A stretch of DNA of 64,000 bases from an uncultured Salinimicrobium sp. (GTDB lineage: Bacteria; Bacteroidota; Bacteroidia; Flavobacteriales; Flavobacteriaceae), in assembly GCA_946887075.1 (NCBI GenBank), contig CAMPKA010000003.1:197282-261281 (forward strand). Direction: 5' to 3'. A model generated the notes under the pieces. It saw only the letters and a list, made by a program, of their open reading frames with translations, did not search any database and was not told where the DNA came from. How positions within the stretch are numbered: the first letter of the stretch is position 1; every line of letters starts with the position of its first letter. Shown piece by piece: positions 25,369 to 34,637 of the stretch. The translations under genes were made by a program, and so were the position numbers.

Positions 25369-28300
25369 ATGATCCTATTCTTCGGAAATCACCCCAACAG
25401 AATTTATGCTGTAGAAGCGTACAAAGCCCTAACGGCGGAGCATATTGCCAAACTTGACTGGCTTTTCGGGCAGGCACAGTTCCTGGACAAAGCAGAACTT
25501 GTGGGTTTCTTTGTAGGACCCCGGGCTGCGATGATCACTCCATGGAGCACCAATGCGGTGGAGATCACCCAGAACATGGGAATAGAAGGCATCCGGAGAA
25601 TTGAGGAATTTTGGGAGATAGACGAAAATTTCCACGATTTTGATCCGATGCTTTCACAAAAGTATGCCGGTCTGGATCAGGACATTTTCAAAATAGATAT
25701 CGAGCCTGAACCCGTAATCGAAGTAACGGATATTGCCGCCTATAACAACCAGGAAGGGCTTGCCCTGAATCAGGAGGAGATCGATTATCTCGAACAGCTC
25801 TCACAGCGCCTTGGACGAAAACTAACAGATTCCGAGGTTTTCGGATTTTCGCAGGTAAACTCCGAACATTGCCGACACAAGATCTTCAACGGTAAGTTTA
25901 TCATCGACGGCAAGGAGATGGAGGATTCCTTATTTCGCCTCATTCGCAGAACTTCGGAGGAAAATCCTAATGATATAGTCTCTGCTTACAAGGACAATGT
26001 CGCCTTCATCAAAGGACCGGTGGTGGAACAATTTGCCCCTATGTCAGCAGACAAGCCTGATCTCTACCTCAAAAATGATTTTGAGTCGGTGATCTCCCTT
26101 AAGGCGGAGACTCACAACTTCCCGACCACCGTTGAACCCTTCAATGGTGCTGCGACAGGTAGCGGCGGGGAGATCAGGGACAGGTTGGCCGGAGGAAAGG
26201 GTTCAATCCCTCTGGCGGGCACGGCAGTTTACATGACCTCCTATTCCAGACTGGAGAAAGGCAGAGTATGGGAGAATGCCGTCAGCGAAAGACCGTGGTT
26301 ATACCAGACTCCAATGGACATTCTGATCAAAGCCTCAAACGGAGCTTCGGATTTTGGAAACAAGTTCGGCCAACCGCTTATTGCGGGATCTGTACTTACC
26401 TTCGAACATTCTGAGTCGGGCAGGACCCTGGGATATGACAAGGTGATCATGCTCGCAGGCGGAATCGGATTCGCCAAGGCAAGTCAGGCCAGAAAGGACC
26501 GACCGAAGAAGGGGGATCGAATTATTGTTCTCGGTGGAGAAAATTACAGGATCGGGATGGGAGGAGCTGCAGTTTCCTCTGCAGATACAGGAGAATTCAG
26601 TAGCGGGATCGAACTCAATGCGATCCAGAGATCCAATCCGGAAATGCAGAAAAGAGCGGCCAACACTATCAGGGCCCTTGTTGAATCCGAAGAAAATCCG
26701 ATTGTGTCCATTCATGATCACGGAGCAGGAGGGCATTTGAATTGCCTGAGCGAGCTGGTGGAGGAAACAGGTGGGAAAATCGATTTGGACAAACTTCCGG
26801 TAGGGGATCCCACCCTCTCAGCAAAGGAAATTATTGGAAATGAATCTCAGGAACGGATGGGACTGATTATTTCAGAGAAAGACCTGGCACTGATAAATCG
26901 AATAGCAGACCGGGAGCGGACGCCGTTATATTGTGTGGGAGAGGTAACGGAAAATGGGCGCTTCTCTTTCGAAAGCAAGAAAACCGGGGCGAAACCCATG
27001 GATCTGGCCCTGGAGGACATGTTTGGCAGTTCTCCGCAGATGGTCATGGCGGATGTTTCGATCGAACGTCATTACGCTGAGGTCGAATATCAGGTTTCGG
27101 ATTTCGAGAAATATCTGAAGGAGGTCCTGCAGCTGGAGGCCGTTGGATCCAAGGACTGGTTGACCAATAAGGTCGATCGCTGCGTCACGGGTAAGGTGGC
27201 CAAGCAGCAAACCGCGGGGCCCCTGCAGCTCCCCCTGAACAACTGTGGCGTAATGGCCCTGGACTTCAGAGGAAAGGAAGGAATAGCCACTTCGATAGGA
27301 CACGCCCCTATCTCGGGACTAATCGATGCGAAGGCAGGCGCCATAAATTCCGTAGCAGAAGCCCTTACCAATATTGTTTGGGCGCCACTGGCAAAGAAAA
27401 TAAAAGGTGTCTCCCTTTCGGCGAACTGGATGTGGCCATGCAATAACCGGGGAGAAGATGCAAGGTTATATGAGGCAGTCCATGCGGTTTCCGATATGGC
27501 AATTGCATTAGGAATTAACATTCCCACGGGAAAGGACTCCCTGTCGATGAAGCAGCGATATGAAGATGGTAATGTCCTTGCCCCAGGAACGGTCATCATT
27601 TCTGCTGCAGCACATTGCGAGGATGTGAAGCAGGTCATTGAGCCGGTGTTACAAAAGACCGGCGGGGATTTGTACTACATCAATCTCTCCCAGGACCAAT
27701 TTAAGCTCGGAGGATCCTCCTTCGGACAGATCAGGAACAGGATCGGAAAGGCGGTCCCAAGGGTGAAAGACCTAGGGGAATTCGCAAAGGCCTTTAATGC
27801 CATCCAGGATCTGATCAAGAAAGAACTGATTGTAGCTGGACATGATATTTCTGCCGGAGGTCTGGTGACGACCCTCCTGGAAATGTGTTTTGCAGATCAG
27901 GACCTTGCAGCCGATATTGACCTTTCCGAACTCGGGGAAAAGGATAGTGTGAAACTACTTTTTGCGGAAAATACAGGAGTTGTCTTCCAGGCATGTGATC
28001 ACCAGGCGGAAGCCTACCTGTCGGAAAAAGGGATTTCCTTCTTTAGGATTGGGAAAGCCACCACGGGTAAAACCCTGAGCATCCGAAACGGAAGCGACCT
28101 CTTCCATCTTGATATTGCTGAACTAAGGCGGGTCTGGACCAGAACTTCCTTCTTACTTGATCAAAAGCAGAGCGGCCGGGATTGTGCTGCGGAACGTTAC
28201 CGGAATTTCGACCAACAGCGACTCCATTTTCGTTTTCCGGAGGACTTTACCGGAGCTTATCCTAAACCTGCAGCAAGGAAAATTAAGGCGGCTATTATCA

Positions 28301-29028
28301 GGGAGAAGGGAAGTAATTCCGAGCGTGAGATGGCTTATGCAATGGACATGGCAGGATTCGAGGTAAGGGATGTTCATATGACCGATCTTATCAGCGGAAG
28401 GGAAACCCTGGAAGATGTGAATTTTATTGCGGCTGTTGGTGGATTCTCAAATTCCGACGTATTGGGAAGTGCAAAAGGCTGGGCCGGGGCTTTTCTTTAC
28501 AACGAAAAAGCCAGAACGGCCATTGAGAAATTTTTTGCCCGGGAGGACACCCTTTCTATCGGAGTCTGTAACGGATGTCAGCTATTCCTGGAACTTGGAC
28601 TGCTGCATCCGGATCACGAGGAAAAGCCCAAAATGCTCCACAATGAGTCCGGCAAATTCGAATGCACTTTTACTTCCCTGGAAATTGCCCCCAATGATTC
28701 TGTAATGATGCATAGTCTCGGAGGTAGCAGACTCGGAATATGGGCGGCACATGGGGAAGGTAAATTCAGTTTCCCCTATGAAACGGAAAGATACCAGATC
28801 ATCGGGACCTATGGATATGAAGCCTATCCTGCCAATCCGAATGGCTCCCATTATAACGCCGCCATGATTGTCAGCGATAATGGCCGGCATCTGGCAATGA
28901 TGCCACATCTTGAGCGTTCGACATTTCCCTGGAACTGGGGGTATTATCCGCGGAATCGGAGGGATCAGGTTTCTCCATGGATCGAGGCTTTTGTAAATGC
29001 CAGGACATGGCTGGAGGGTGAGCATTAG
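25369..29028 (+). CDS. purL: Phosphoribosylformylglycinamidine synthase, large single-chain type
   Basis: Fourth step of purine synthesis: FGAR, glutamine and ATP give FGAM. 1219 residues, the single-chain form. The start at 25369 (MILFFGNHPNRIYAVEAYKA) is supported by the TAAATTTG box; the frame is open further upstream into the RsmB-like gene but that stretch is non-natural. The N-terminal PurS-like region, linker, two AIR-synthase-like halves (SEHCRHKIF near 165, TGSGGEIRD near 260) and the C-terminal glutaminase are all present; the nucleophile is Cys1067 in IGVCNGCQLF. No other pur gene is in the window. Confidence 0.95.
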   Translation: MILFFGNHPNRIYAVEAYKALTAEHIAKLDWLFGQAQFLDKAELVGFFVGPRAAMITPWSTNAVEITQNMGIEGIRRIEEFWEIDENFHDFDPMLSQKYAGLDQDIFKIDIEPEPVIEVTDIAAYNNQEGLALNQEEIDYLEQLSQRLGRKLTDSEVFGFSQVNSEHCRHKIFNGKFIIDGKEMEDSLFRLIRRTSEENPNDIVSAYKDNVAFIKGPVVEQFAPMSADKPDLYLKNDFESVISLKAETHNFPTTVEPFNGAATGSGGEIRDRLAGGKGSIPLAGTAVYMTSYSRLEKGRVWENAVSERPWLYQTPMDILIKASNGASDFGNKFGQPLIAGSVLTFEHSESGRTLGYDKVIMLAGGIGFAKASQARKDRPKKGDRIIVLGGENYRIGMGGAAVSSADTGEFSSGIELNAIQRSNPEMQKRAANTIRALVESEENPIVSIHDHGAGGHLNCLSELVEETGGKIDLDKLPVGDPTLSAKEIIGNESQERMGLIISEKDLALINRIADRERTPLYCVGEVTENGRFSFESKKTGAKPMDLALEDMFGSSPQMVMADVSIERHYAEVEYQVSDFEKYLKEVLQLEAVGSKDWLTNKVDRCVTGKVAKQQTAGPLQLPLNNCGVMALDFRGKEGIATSIGHAPISGLIDAKAGAINSVAEALTNIVWAPLAKKIKGVSLSANWMWPCNNRGEDARLYEAVHAVSDMAIALGINIPTGKDSLSMKQRYEDGNVLAPGTVIISAAAHCEDVKQVIEPVLQKTGGDLYYINLSQDQFKLGGSSFGQIRNRIGKAVPRVKDLGEFAKAFNAIQDLIKKELIVAGHDISAGGLVTTLLEMCFADQDLAADIDLSELGEKDSVKLLFAENTGVVFQACDHQAEAYLSEKGISFFRIGKATTGKTLSIRNGSDLFHLDIAELRRVWTRTSFLLDQKQSGRDCAAERYRNFDQQRLHFRFPEDFTGAYPKPAARKIKAAIIREKGSNSEREMAYAMDMAGFEVRDVHMTDLISGRETLEDVNFIAAVGGFSNSDVLGSAKGWAGAFLYNEKARTAIEKFFAREDTLSIGVCNGCQLFLELGLLHPDHEEKPKMLHNESGKFECTFTSLEIAPNDSVMMHSLGGSRLGIWAAHGEGKFSFPYETERYQIIGTYGYEAYPANPNGSHYNAAMIVSDNGRHLAMMPHLERSTFPWNWGYYPRNRRDQVSPWIEAFVNARTWLEGEH

Positions 29029-29125
29029 GAATATTATTTCCGGCAATTTCAATTGTGAGAAATTTCTTTATTTTAGCATTTTATTAACCTCGGGACTCCC
29101 TGCATTTCCTGGTATATTTAACCAC

Positions 29126-30331
29126 ATGAACAGACTTCTGTCATTGCTCCTTTTTGTCGGGAGCCTGTCCTGCTATGGACAAATCAATTTTGAAAAAGGT
29201 TATGTGATCACTAATGGAGGGGAGCGGGAACAGGTCTGGATCCGAAACGTGGGCTGGAAAGACAATCCGGAAGTATTCACCTATAAAACATCTCCTGATG
29301 CTGGCATTCAACAGGGCACTTTGAACACCATACGGGAATTTGGAATTCCCGATCGATTCAAATTTGTCCGGGCACAGGTCCCCATCGACCAGTCCAGCGA
29401 TAAACTCAAGTATCTGACCAACCATGGCAGACCTATACAGGATATAAGGCAGGTTTTCCTCAATCTGCTCGTAGAAGGAAAAGCAAACCTCTATTCCTAC
29501 CAGGATGAAAACCGGGAACAATTCTTCTATCAATTAGATGCGGAAACTATCGAACCCCTGATCTACAAAAGATATGTCCCTGAAGGCACTTCGGAACTCA
29601 GGAGCAACAATCAGTATAAGCAGCAGTTGTGGAATAATTTCAAATGCGGGCAGATCACCATGGAGGATCTTCAGAAACTCGTTTATGGGCGTAATGAACT
29701 CACGGAATTTTTCATAGCCTTTAATTCCTGTCAGGACGCTCGCTTTGAAGATTTCACCGCGATGGAGAAACAGCGGGATGCCTTTGATCTATTCCTGCGA
29801 GCAGGACTGGCTATAAATAGTGTTGAGCTCAACAATTACGCCTATGGCCGCCACCTCCAGATGGACGGGTACAAGAGTCCCAGGATCGGTCTGGAAATGG
29901 CGTATATCCTCCCATTTTACAGGAATAAATTGGCTTTTATTGTGGAAACTGCCTATCAGTCTTTTGAAGGAGAAGGACCCTTTGGAGACGGTTCCCTTAA
30001 AGTTCGATACCACTCCATAGAAGTCCCGCTCATGGTACGCCACTACTTCTTCCTTAACAAAGATTGGAAACTTTTTGCCAATGCCGGTTACACCCTCGAT
30101 ATCGCACTTGAAGGCTCTGAAATGAAATTCGATACCAACCTCAACGCCTACTCCACCTCAGACATCGACACCTTTCTGACAAATCCCACAATTGGAGCAG
30201 GATTGGATTTTCAAAACCGTTATGCCCTGGAGGTGCGCTACAGCTTCGACAGAAGCCTCACCAATGGGTCGATGTATTGGGGATCAACTTATAACAGCTT
30301 TTCGGTGTCCCTTGGCTACAATTTCCTGTGA
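29126..30331 (+). CDS. Secreted outer-membrane beta-barrel protein
   Basis: 401 residues from the ATG at 29126 (signal peptide 1-19, MNRLLSLLLFVGSLSCYGQ); the longer frame from 28997 is rejected because it overlaps purL and buries the signal. The first half (about 20-230) is a conserved flavobacterial domain with GYVITNGGEREQVWI, and the second half alternates hydrophobic and polar residues as in an eight-stranded porin-like barrel, ending FSVSLGYNFL. I do not recognise a named function. It stands alone, followed by palindromic elements before the aminotransferase gene. Confidence 0.75.
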   Translation: MNRLLSLLLFVGSLSCYGQINFEKGYVITNGGEREQVWIRNVGWKDNPEVFTYKTSPDAGIQQGTLNTIREFGIPDRFKFVRAQVPIDQSSDKLKYLTNHGRPIQDIRQVFLNLLVEGKANLYSYQDENREQFFYQLDAETIEPLIYKRYVPEGTSELRSNNQYKQQLWNNFKCGQITMEDLQKLVYGRNELTEFFIAFNSCQDARFEDFTAMEKQRDAFDLFLRAGLAINSVELNNYAYGRHLQMDGYKSPRIGLEMAYILPFYRNKLAFIVETAYQSFEGEGPFGDGSLKVRYHSIEVPLMVRHYFFLNKDWKLFANAGYTLDIALEGSEMKFDTNLNAYSTSDIDTFLTNPTIGAGLDFQNRYALEVRYSFDRSLTNGSMYWGSTYNSFSVSLGYNFL

Positions 30332-30359
30332 AGTTGACCGGAAGTTAACAAAGCAGGAA

Positions 30360-30381
30360 CTCTAAAACCGCGGTTTTAGAG
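30360..30381 (+). repeat. Perfect 22-bp palindrome
   Basis: CTCTAAAACCG (30360-30370) followed directly by its reverse complement CGGTTTTAGAG (30371-30381). It lies 29 bases after the barrel-protein stop and 75 bases before the aminotransferase start. No T-run follows at once, so it may be an operator rather than a simple terminator; as RNA it would form a nine-base stem with a CGCG loop. Confidence 0.7.
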
Positions 30382-30425
30382 GTTACCGAAACTTTTTTCA
30401 CTATTCTCTAACATTCCTTTACTTC

Positions 30426-30453
30426 CCTTTTTCCTAACTTTTTAGGAAAAAGG
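30426..30453 (+). repeat. Perfect 12-bp inverted repeat abutting the aminotransferase start
   Basis: CCTTTTTCCTAA (30426-30437) and TTAGGAAAAAGG (30442-30453) around a four-base loop CTTT, ending two bases before the ATG at 30456. In the mRNA this hairpin would end next to the start codon and could block ribosome loading. Confidence 0.75.
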
Positions 30454-30455
30454 CT

Positions 30456-31634
30456 ATGGAAATACAACCAAGAAATGAAAAATTTTTTGGCAGGGGAAAT
30501 CCTGCTTTGGATTTTGAGGTCCGGAGAACGATCGGCAGTTTTATCTACGACGACAGGGGAAAAAAATTCATCGACTTTCTCGGTGGCGCCGGGGTGGGAA
30601 ATCTTGGATGGGAAGTTCAGGAAATCGAACAGGCCCTCAGGAAAAATGCCAGACCCACATACGTCTATCCCAATTTCCAGTACCAGAGATGGAAGGAGCT
30701 GTCCTTACTCCTGCAGCGAATTACTCCCGACGGTCTTGAGGTGAGCTACAGGACCACAGGAGGCTCGGAGTCTGTGGAAGCCGCCTTGGAAATGGCCATG
30801 ATGGTGACGGGTCGAAAGAAGATGCTCTCTATCGAAGGGAGCTACCACGGAAATACCCTTGGCGCCCTGAGTGTAGGTAAGAGTTCCAATCAGGAGAGAT
30901 TTCCGAATCTACTTTCCGGGTGTGAGAAAATATCTCCTCCCCTGAATGAGGAAAAACTTCAGGAAGTACGGGAGATCCTGAAAACGGAACAATTCGCGGC
31001 CGTAATTATGGAACCAGTGATCATCAATCTGGGGGTTCTCATTCCGGAGGGAAAGTTCATGAAAGGACTTGACAGCCTCTGTAGGGAATACGGCACCCTT
31101 CTGGTTATGGATGAAGCTATAACCGGGTTTGGTCGCACTGGAAAAATGTTTGCCTCGGAACATTTCGAGATAAAACCCGACATCCTCTGTATGGCAAAAG
31201 CGATTACTTCGGGATATGCCGGAATGGGAGCAGTCATCACCACAACCGAGATCAGTCAGCAAATCGAAGGAAAAATAGGGCTTTACTCGAGTTATGGCTG
31301 GCATCCGATAGCGGTAGATGCCGCCATTGCAAGTGTGAACTACCTCCTTAAGCATCATCAGGAACTGTTCGACAATATCCGCAATCTCAGCAGTTTCTTT
31401 TCGCAGGAGCTTCCAAAGTTGCAATTCCGGAAAAGCCCGGAACTTCGCATCATGGGCCTTGCTATTGCCGTTGACGTAGGGGATGAGCAGTATGCCTCTA
31501 GCATCAAAGAGAAAGCCTTGGAGGAAGGGCTATTGATGAACACAGAAGGTACTTCTCTGCTTTTCCTGCCCAATTTTCACATGGACAAGGCCACAGTGAG
31601 TGAAGGTTTGGGAATTCTCAACAAATGTCTGTAA
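30456..31634 (+). CDS. Class III PLP-dependent aminotransferase, substrate unknown
   Basis: 392 residues, the size of acetylornithine or 4-aminobutyrate-type enzymes. The PLP lysine is Lys248 in MAKAITSGYAG; the cofactor aspartate is in LLVMDEAITGFGRTG (about 222). Other family motifs are FIDFLGGAGVGNLG near residue 38 and SIEGSYHGNTLGALS near 128. Unlike housekeeping members, its neighbours give no clear pathway: it lies between a barrel protein and an acyl-CoA ligase gene which has its own promoter. It is preceded by two perfect inverted repeats, suggesting that it is regulated individually. Confidence 0.85.
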   Translation: MEIQPRNEKFFGRGNPALDFEVRRTIGSFIYDDRGKKFIDFLGGAGVGNLGWEVQEIEQALRKNARPTYVYPNFQYQRWKELSLLLQRITPDGLEVSYRTTGGSESVEAALEMAMMVTGRKKMLSIEGSYHGNTLGALSVGKSSNQERFPNLLSGCEKISPPLNEEKLQEVREILKTEQFAAVIMEPVIINLGVLIPEGKFMKGLDSLCREYGTLLVMDEAITGFGRTGKMFASEHFEIKPDILCMAKAITSGYAGMGAVITTTEISQQIEGKIGLYSSYGWHPIAVDAAIASVNYLLKHHQELFDNIRNLSSFFSQELPKLQFRKSPELRIMGLAIAVDVGDEQYASSIKEKALEEGLLMNTEGTSLLFLPNFHMDKATVSEGLGILNKCL

Positions 31635-31662
31635 AGTAGGTTGTTTCTTTTAAACATTTAAA

Positions 31663-31692
31663 TTTGAAATAGGAACATCTTTTCCTAATTTG
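31663..31692 (+). promoter_or_regulatory. Promoter of the acyl-CoA ligase gene
   Basis: TTTG (31663-31666), 19 bases, TAATTTG (31686-31692), one base short of the consensus box. Predicted start near 31700; ATG at 31715. Confidence 0.6.
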
Positions 31693-31714
31693 CAAATAGA
31701 TTAAGAAAAACTTC

Positions 31715-33496
31715 ATGACCGAAATCAAAAGACTTTTTGATATCCCCTACTTCCAACTGCAAAACGCGGCCCTGGAAAAATCCCTTGTTTCTAAGGTGGA
31801 TGGGGAGTGGAAGGCATTGTCCTCCCAGGAATATGTCGACAAAGCCAATGCGGTGAGTCGGGGACTTCTTAAACTGGGCGTCCAGCCAAATGATAAGATT
31901 GCGGTTATTTCCACATCCAACAGGACCGAATGGAATGTTCTGGACATCGGAATTCTACAGGTTGGCGCTCAGAATGTTCCCATTTATCCTACTATTTCCG
32001 AAGAGGAATACGAGTACGTTCTCAACCACAGTGAAGCGATATACTGTTTTGTTTCAGATAAGGGGATCCTGAAAAAGTTGAACTCGATCAGGTCCAGAAC
32101 CAGTCTTAAGGAAATCTATTCCTTTGAAGAAATTCCAGGTTGTAGAAACTGGACGGAAATCCTGGATCTCGGGCAGGACAATGCGCTCCAGGAAGAAGTA
32201 GAGACCAGAAAATCCAAGGTAGGCGAGGAAGATCTGGCCACCTTGATCTATACTTCGGGAACAACAGGAAAACCAAAAGGGGTCATGCTGACGCACAAAA
32301 ACGTGATTTCAGACGTCATGCTGAGTTCGGACCGGGTTCCCTTTGACTTTGGCACATACACCGCACTTAGTTTTTTGCCGGTTTGCCATATTTTCGAGAG
32401 GATGATTCTATACCTGTACCAGTACTATAGCGTCTCGATTTATTTCGCAGAGTCGATCGAAAAGGTAAGCGACAATTTAAAAGAAGTCCGTCCCCATGTG
32501 ATTTCTGCAGTTCCAAGGCTGCTAGAAAAAGTTTACGAAAAGATCATCGCCAAAGGTTCTGCTCTTGAAGGGATTAAAAAGAAGCTTTTTTTCTGGGCGG
32601 TAGACCTGGGTCTTGAATATGAACCCTATGGTGCCAATGGCTGGTGGTATGAATTCAAGCTTTCACTGGCCCGAAAGCTCATCTTCTCCAAATGGAAAGA
32701 AGGATTGGGCGGAAGAATCGAGCTCATCGTATCAGGAAGTGCAGCCTTGCAACCGCGCCTGGCCAGGGTTTTTGCTGCTGCCGGGATTCCGGTCATGGAA
32801 GGCTATGGCCTTACCGAAACCGCCCCGGTTATTTCCGTGAATGACCAGCGCAACGGAGGATTCAGAATTGGAACTGTTGGACGGGTCATCAAGGAGGTCG
32901 AAGTCCGAATAGCCCCCGACGGGGAAATCCTCTGCAAAGGCCCCAACGTTATGAAAGGATATTATAAGGATCCTGAAAAAACCCGGGAGGTCATCAATGA
33001 AGAAGGCTTTTTCCATACCGGAGACATCGGAAACATCGACAAGGATGGTTTTCTTCAGATCACCGATCGGAAGAAAGAGATGTTCAAGACCTCAGGGGGG
33101 AAATACATCGCTCCTCAGCTTATTGAAAACCAGATGAAACAATCCCGGTTCATAGAGGAAATTATGGTGATCGGGGAAAGCGAAAAAATGCCTGCTGCTT
33201 TTATTCAACCCAATTTCGAGTTCCTGAGGGAATGGGCTAAGAGAAAGCATCTGGATATCGGGGAGTCGAATCAGGAGCTGATAGAGAATCCGGAGGTGGT
33301 CCAGCGTATCAAGGAAGAGGTGGATTTCTATAATCAGAAGTTTGGAAACTGGGAAAAAATCAAAAGGTTTGAGCTTACCCCCGACGTCTGGAGCATAGAG
33401 GGAGGTCATTTGACCCCAACGATGAAACTCAAACGAAGGAACATCATCCAGATCTATAAACCCCTGTACGACAAAATTTTTCCTAGACAGTTATAA
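31715..33496 (+). CDS. fadD: Long-chain fatty acid-CoA ligase
   Basis: Activates long-chain fatty acids to acyl-CoA with ATP (acyl-adenylate intermediate). 593 residues. The AMP-binding motif LIYTSGTTGKPKGV starts near residue 177, followed by MEGYGLTETAPVI (about 368) and TGDIGNIDKDGFLQITDRKK (about 434), which carries the fatty acyl-CoA synthetase signature. The size and a long internal linker place it in the eukaryote-like ACSL/FAA subgroup common in Bacteroidota. It feeds the beta-oxidation operon 1.1 kb downstream. The gene symbol is by function only. Confidence 0.88.
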   Translation: MTEIKRLFDIPYFQLQNAALEKSLVSKVDGEWKALSSQEYVDKANAVSRGLLKLGVQPNDKIAVISTSNRTEWNVLDIGILQVGAQNVPIYPTISEEEYEYVLNHSEAIYCFVSDKGILKKLNSIRSRTSLKEIYSFEEIPGCRNWTEILDLGQDNALQEEVETRKSKVGEEDLATLIYTSGTTGKPKGVMLTHKNVISDVMLSSDRVPFDFGTYTALSFLPVCHIFERMILYLYQYYSVSIYFAESIEKVSDNLKEVRPHVISAVPRLLEKVYEKIIAKGSALEGIKKKLFFWAVDLGLEYEPYGANGWWYEFKLSLARKLIFSKWKEGLGGRIELIVSGSAALQPRLARVFAAAGIPVMEGYGLTETAPVISVNDQRNGGFRIGTVGRVIKEVEVRIAPDGEILCKGPNVMKGYYKDPEKTREVINEEGFFHTGDIGNIDKDGFLQITDRKKEMFKTSGGKYIAPQLIENQMKQSRFIEEIMVIGESEKMPAAFIQPNFEFLREWAKRKHLDIGESNQELIENPEVVQRIKEEVDFYNQKFGNWEKIKRFELTPDVWSIEGGHLTPTMKLKRRNIIQIYKPLYDKIFPRQL

Positions 33497-33514
33497 TGGA
33501 ATGCCAGGATTAGC

Positions 33515-34486
33515 TCAGGAGATGTAGACTTCCAGCAGGGAGGCATCTTCAGCCAGGATCACAGCTTCAGGTGCGCTGGCAGGTATTAAAAGAGTTTCCC
33601 CTGTCTTGATGGTTTCTTTATTGCCGAAGATTTCAATACTTGCCGTTCCTTCCACGCACATGTAGATCACGAAGGAATCCAGCTTGCTCAGATTCCGTTC
33701 TACTATCCCGGTGACCGGAAGGAAATTAGTGGTGAAATACTGACAGGAAGCTATATTGGAGGGGGTATTCCTGATTTTCTTGTATGGTCTGCGGTAATCC
33801 TCCTTCTTTTCAAAATCGATGACCTCAAGCGCGAGCTCGGTATGGAGTTCTCTTGGTTTCCCACTGTCATCTGTCCGGTCCCAGTCGTAGATCCGGTAAG
33901 TGATGTCCGAAGTTTGCTGAATTTCAGCAATCAGTACCCCTCCCCCAATGGCATGTACCTTACCTGGAGCTATAAAAAAAGCATCCCCTTTGTCGACCTC
34001 TACAAAGTTCAGCAGATCGATAATCTTTCCGGATTCAAGATGGCTCAGGTACTCCGTCTTATCCACTGAACGGTTGAACCCGATATTGAGACGGGCTCCA
34101 GGATCTGCCTGCATCACATACCACATTTCCGTTTTTCCGAAAGATTCGTGACGCTCTTGGGCTATCCTGTCGTCGGGATGCAGTTGAACAGAAAGATCGC
34201 TCTTGGCATCTATAAACTTGATCAACAACGGAAACTCCTGACCAAAAGACCGAAGCACCTGCCTTCCCACAAGTTCGGCCTGAAAAGTACTGAGGAGCTG
34301 GCGAAGATCTTTACCGGCCAAAGCCCCATTGGCCACCTCTGAAATGTTTCCCTTCACTCCGGAGATTTCCCAGCTTTCCCCAAGAGCTTCAGATTCAGAG
34401 GGCTTTCCTAATAAGTGCGATAGTTTTTGGCCTCCCCAGATCTTTTCCTGAAGAATGGGCTGAAACTTTATCGGGTAATTGAGCAT
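33515..34486 (-). CDS. manA: Mannose-6-phosphate isomerase, class I
   Basis: Interconverts fructose-6-phosphate and mannose-6-phosphate, the entry to GDP-mannose synthesis. 323 residues from the ATG at 34486 (MLNYPIKFQPILQEKIWGG); the frame open to 34534 is an unlikely extension. The cupin metal site is seen in LSVQLHPDDRIA (Gln-x-His, about 115) with Glu further on (FGKTEMWYVM) and in GKVHAIGGGVLIAEIQQ (about 185). It lies on the minus strand between the ligase and the MarR operon and has no obvious functional partner here. Confidence 0.92.
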   Translation of the reverse strand: MLNYPIKFQPILQEKIWGGQKLSHLLGKPSESEALGESWEISGVKGNISEVANGALAGKDLRQLLSTFQAELVGRQVLRSFGQEFPLLIKFIDAKSDLSVQLHPDDRIAQERHESFGKTEMWYVMQADPGARLNIGFNRSVDKTEYLSHLESGKIIDLLNFVEVDKGDAFFIAPGKVHAIGGGVLIAEIQQTSDITYRIYDWDRTDDSGKPRELHTELALEVIDFEKKEDYRRPYKKIRNTPSNIASCQYFTTNFLPVTGIVERNLSKLDSFVIYMCVEGTASIEIFGNKETIKTGETLLIPASAPEAVILAEDASLLEVYIS

Positions 34487-34593
34487 GACGCGGAACTTTT
34501 GCCGTAAAGATATTAAAAGAGGTTCCTCCGGCAAACCCCCAATTCCGGAAAATATGGTTCAGAATTTTTGTTTCATCGGAAGAAACTTTAAGG

Positions 34594-34619
34594 TTTTTAC
34601 TATGCGTGCATAATAAAAA
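34594..34619 (+). promoter_or_regulatory. Near-perfect 26-bp palindrome, probable MarR operator
   Basis: Arms TTTTTA (34594-34599) and TAAAAA (34614-34619) outside, TATGC (34601-34605) and GCATA (34608-34612) inside; only the base pair at 34600/34613 and the central GT break symmetry. It ends six bases before the -7 box of the MarR gene, so a bound repressor would block RNA polymerase. Size and symmetry suit a MarR-family dimer. Confidence 0.7.
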
Positions 34620-34624
34620 ATATC

Positions 34625-34632
34625 TACATTTG
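34625..34632 (+). promoter_or_regulatory. Promoter -7 box of the MarR-fadNAE operon
   Basis: TACATTTG, exact TAnnTTTG, six bases before the ATG at 34638, so the transcript would be nearly leaderless. The upstream element is covered by the palindrome. Confidence 0.6.
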
Positions 34633-34637
34633 GTAAG

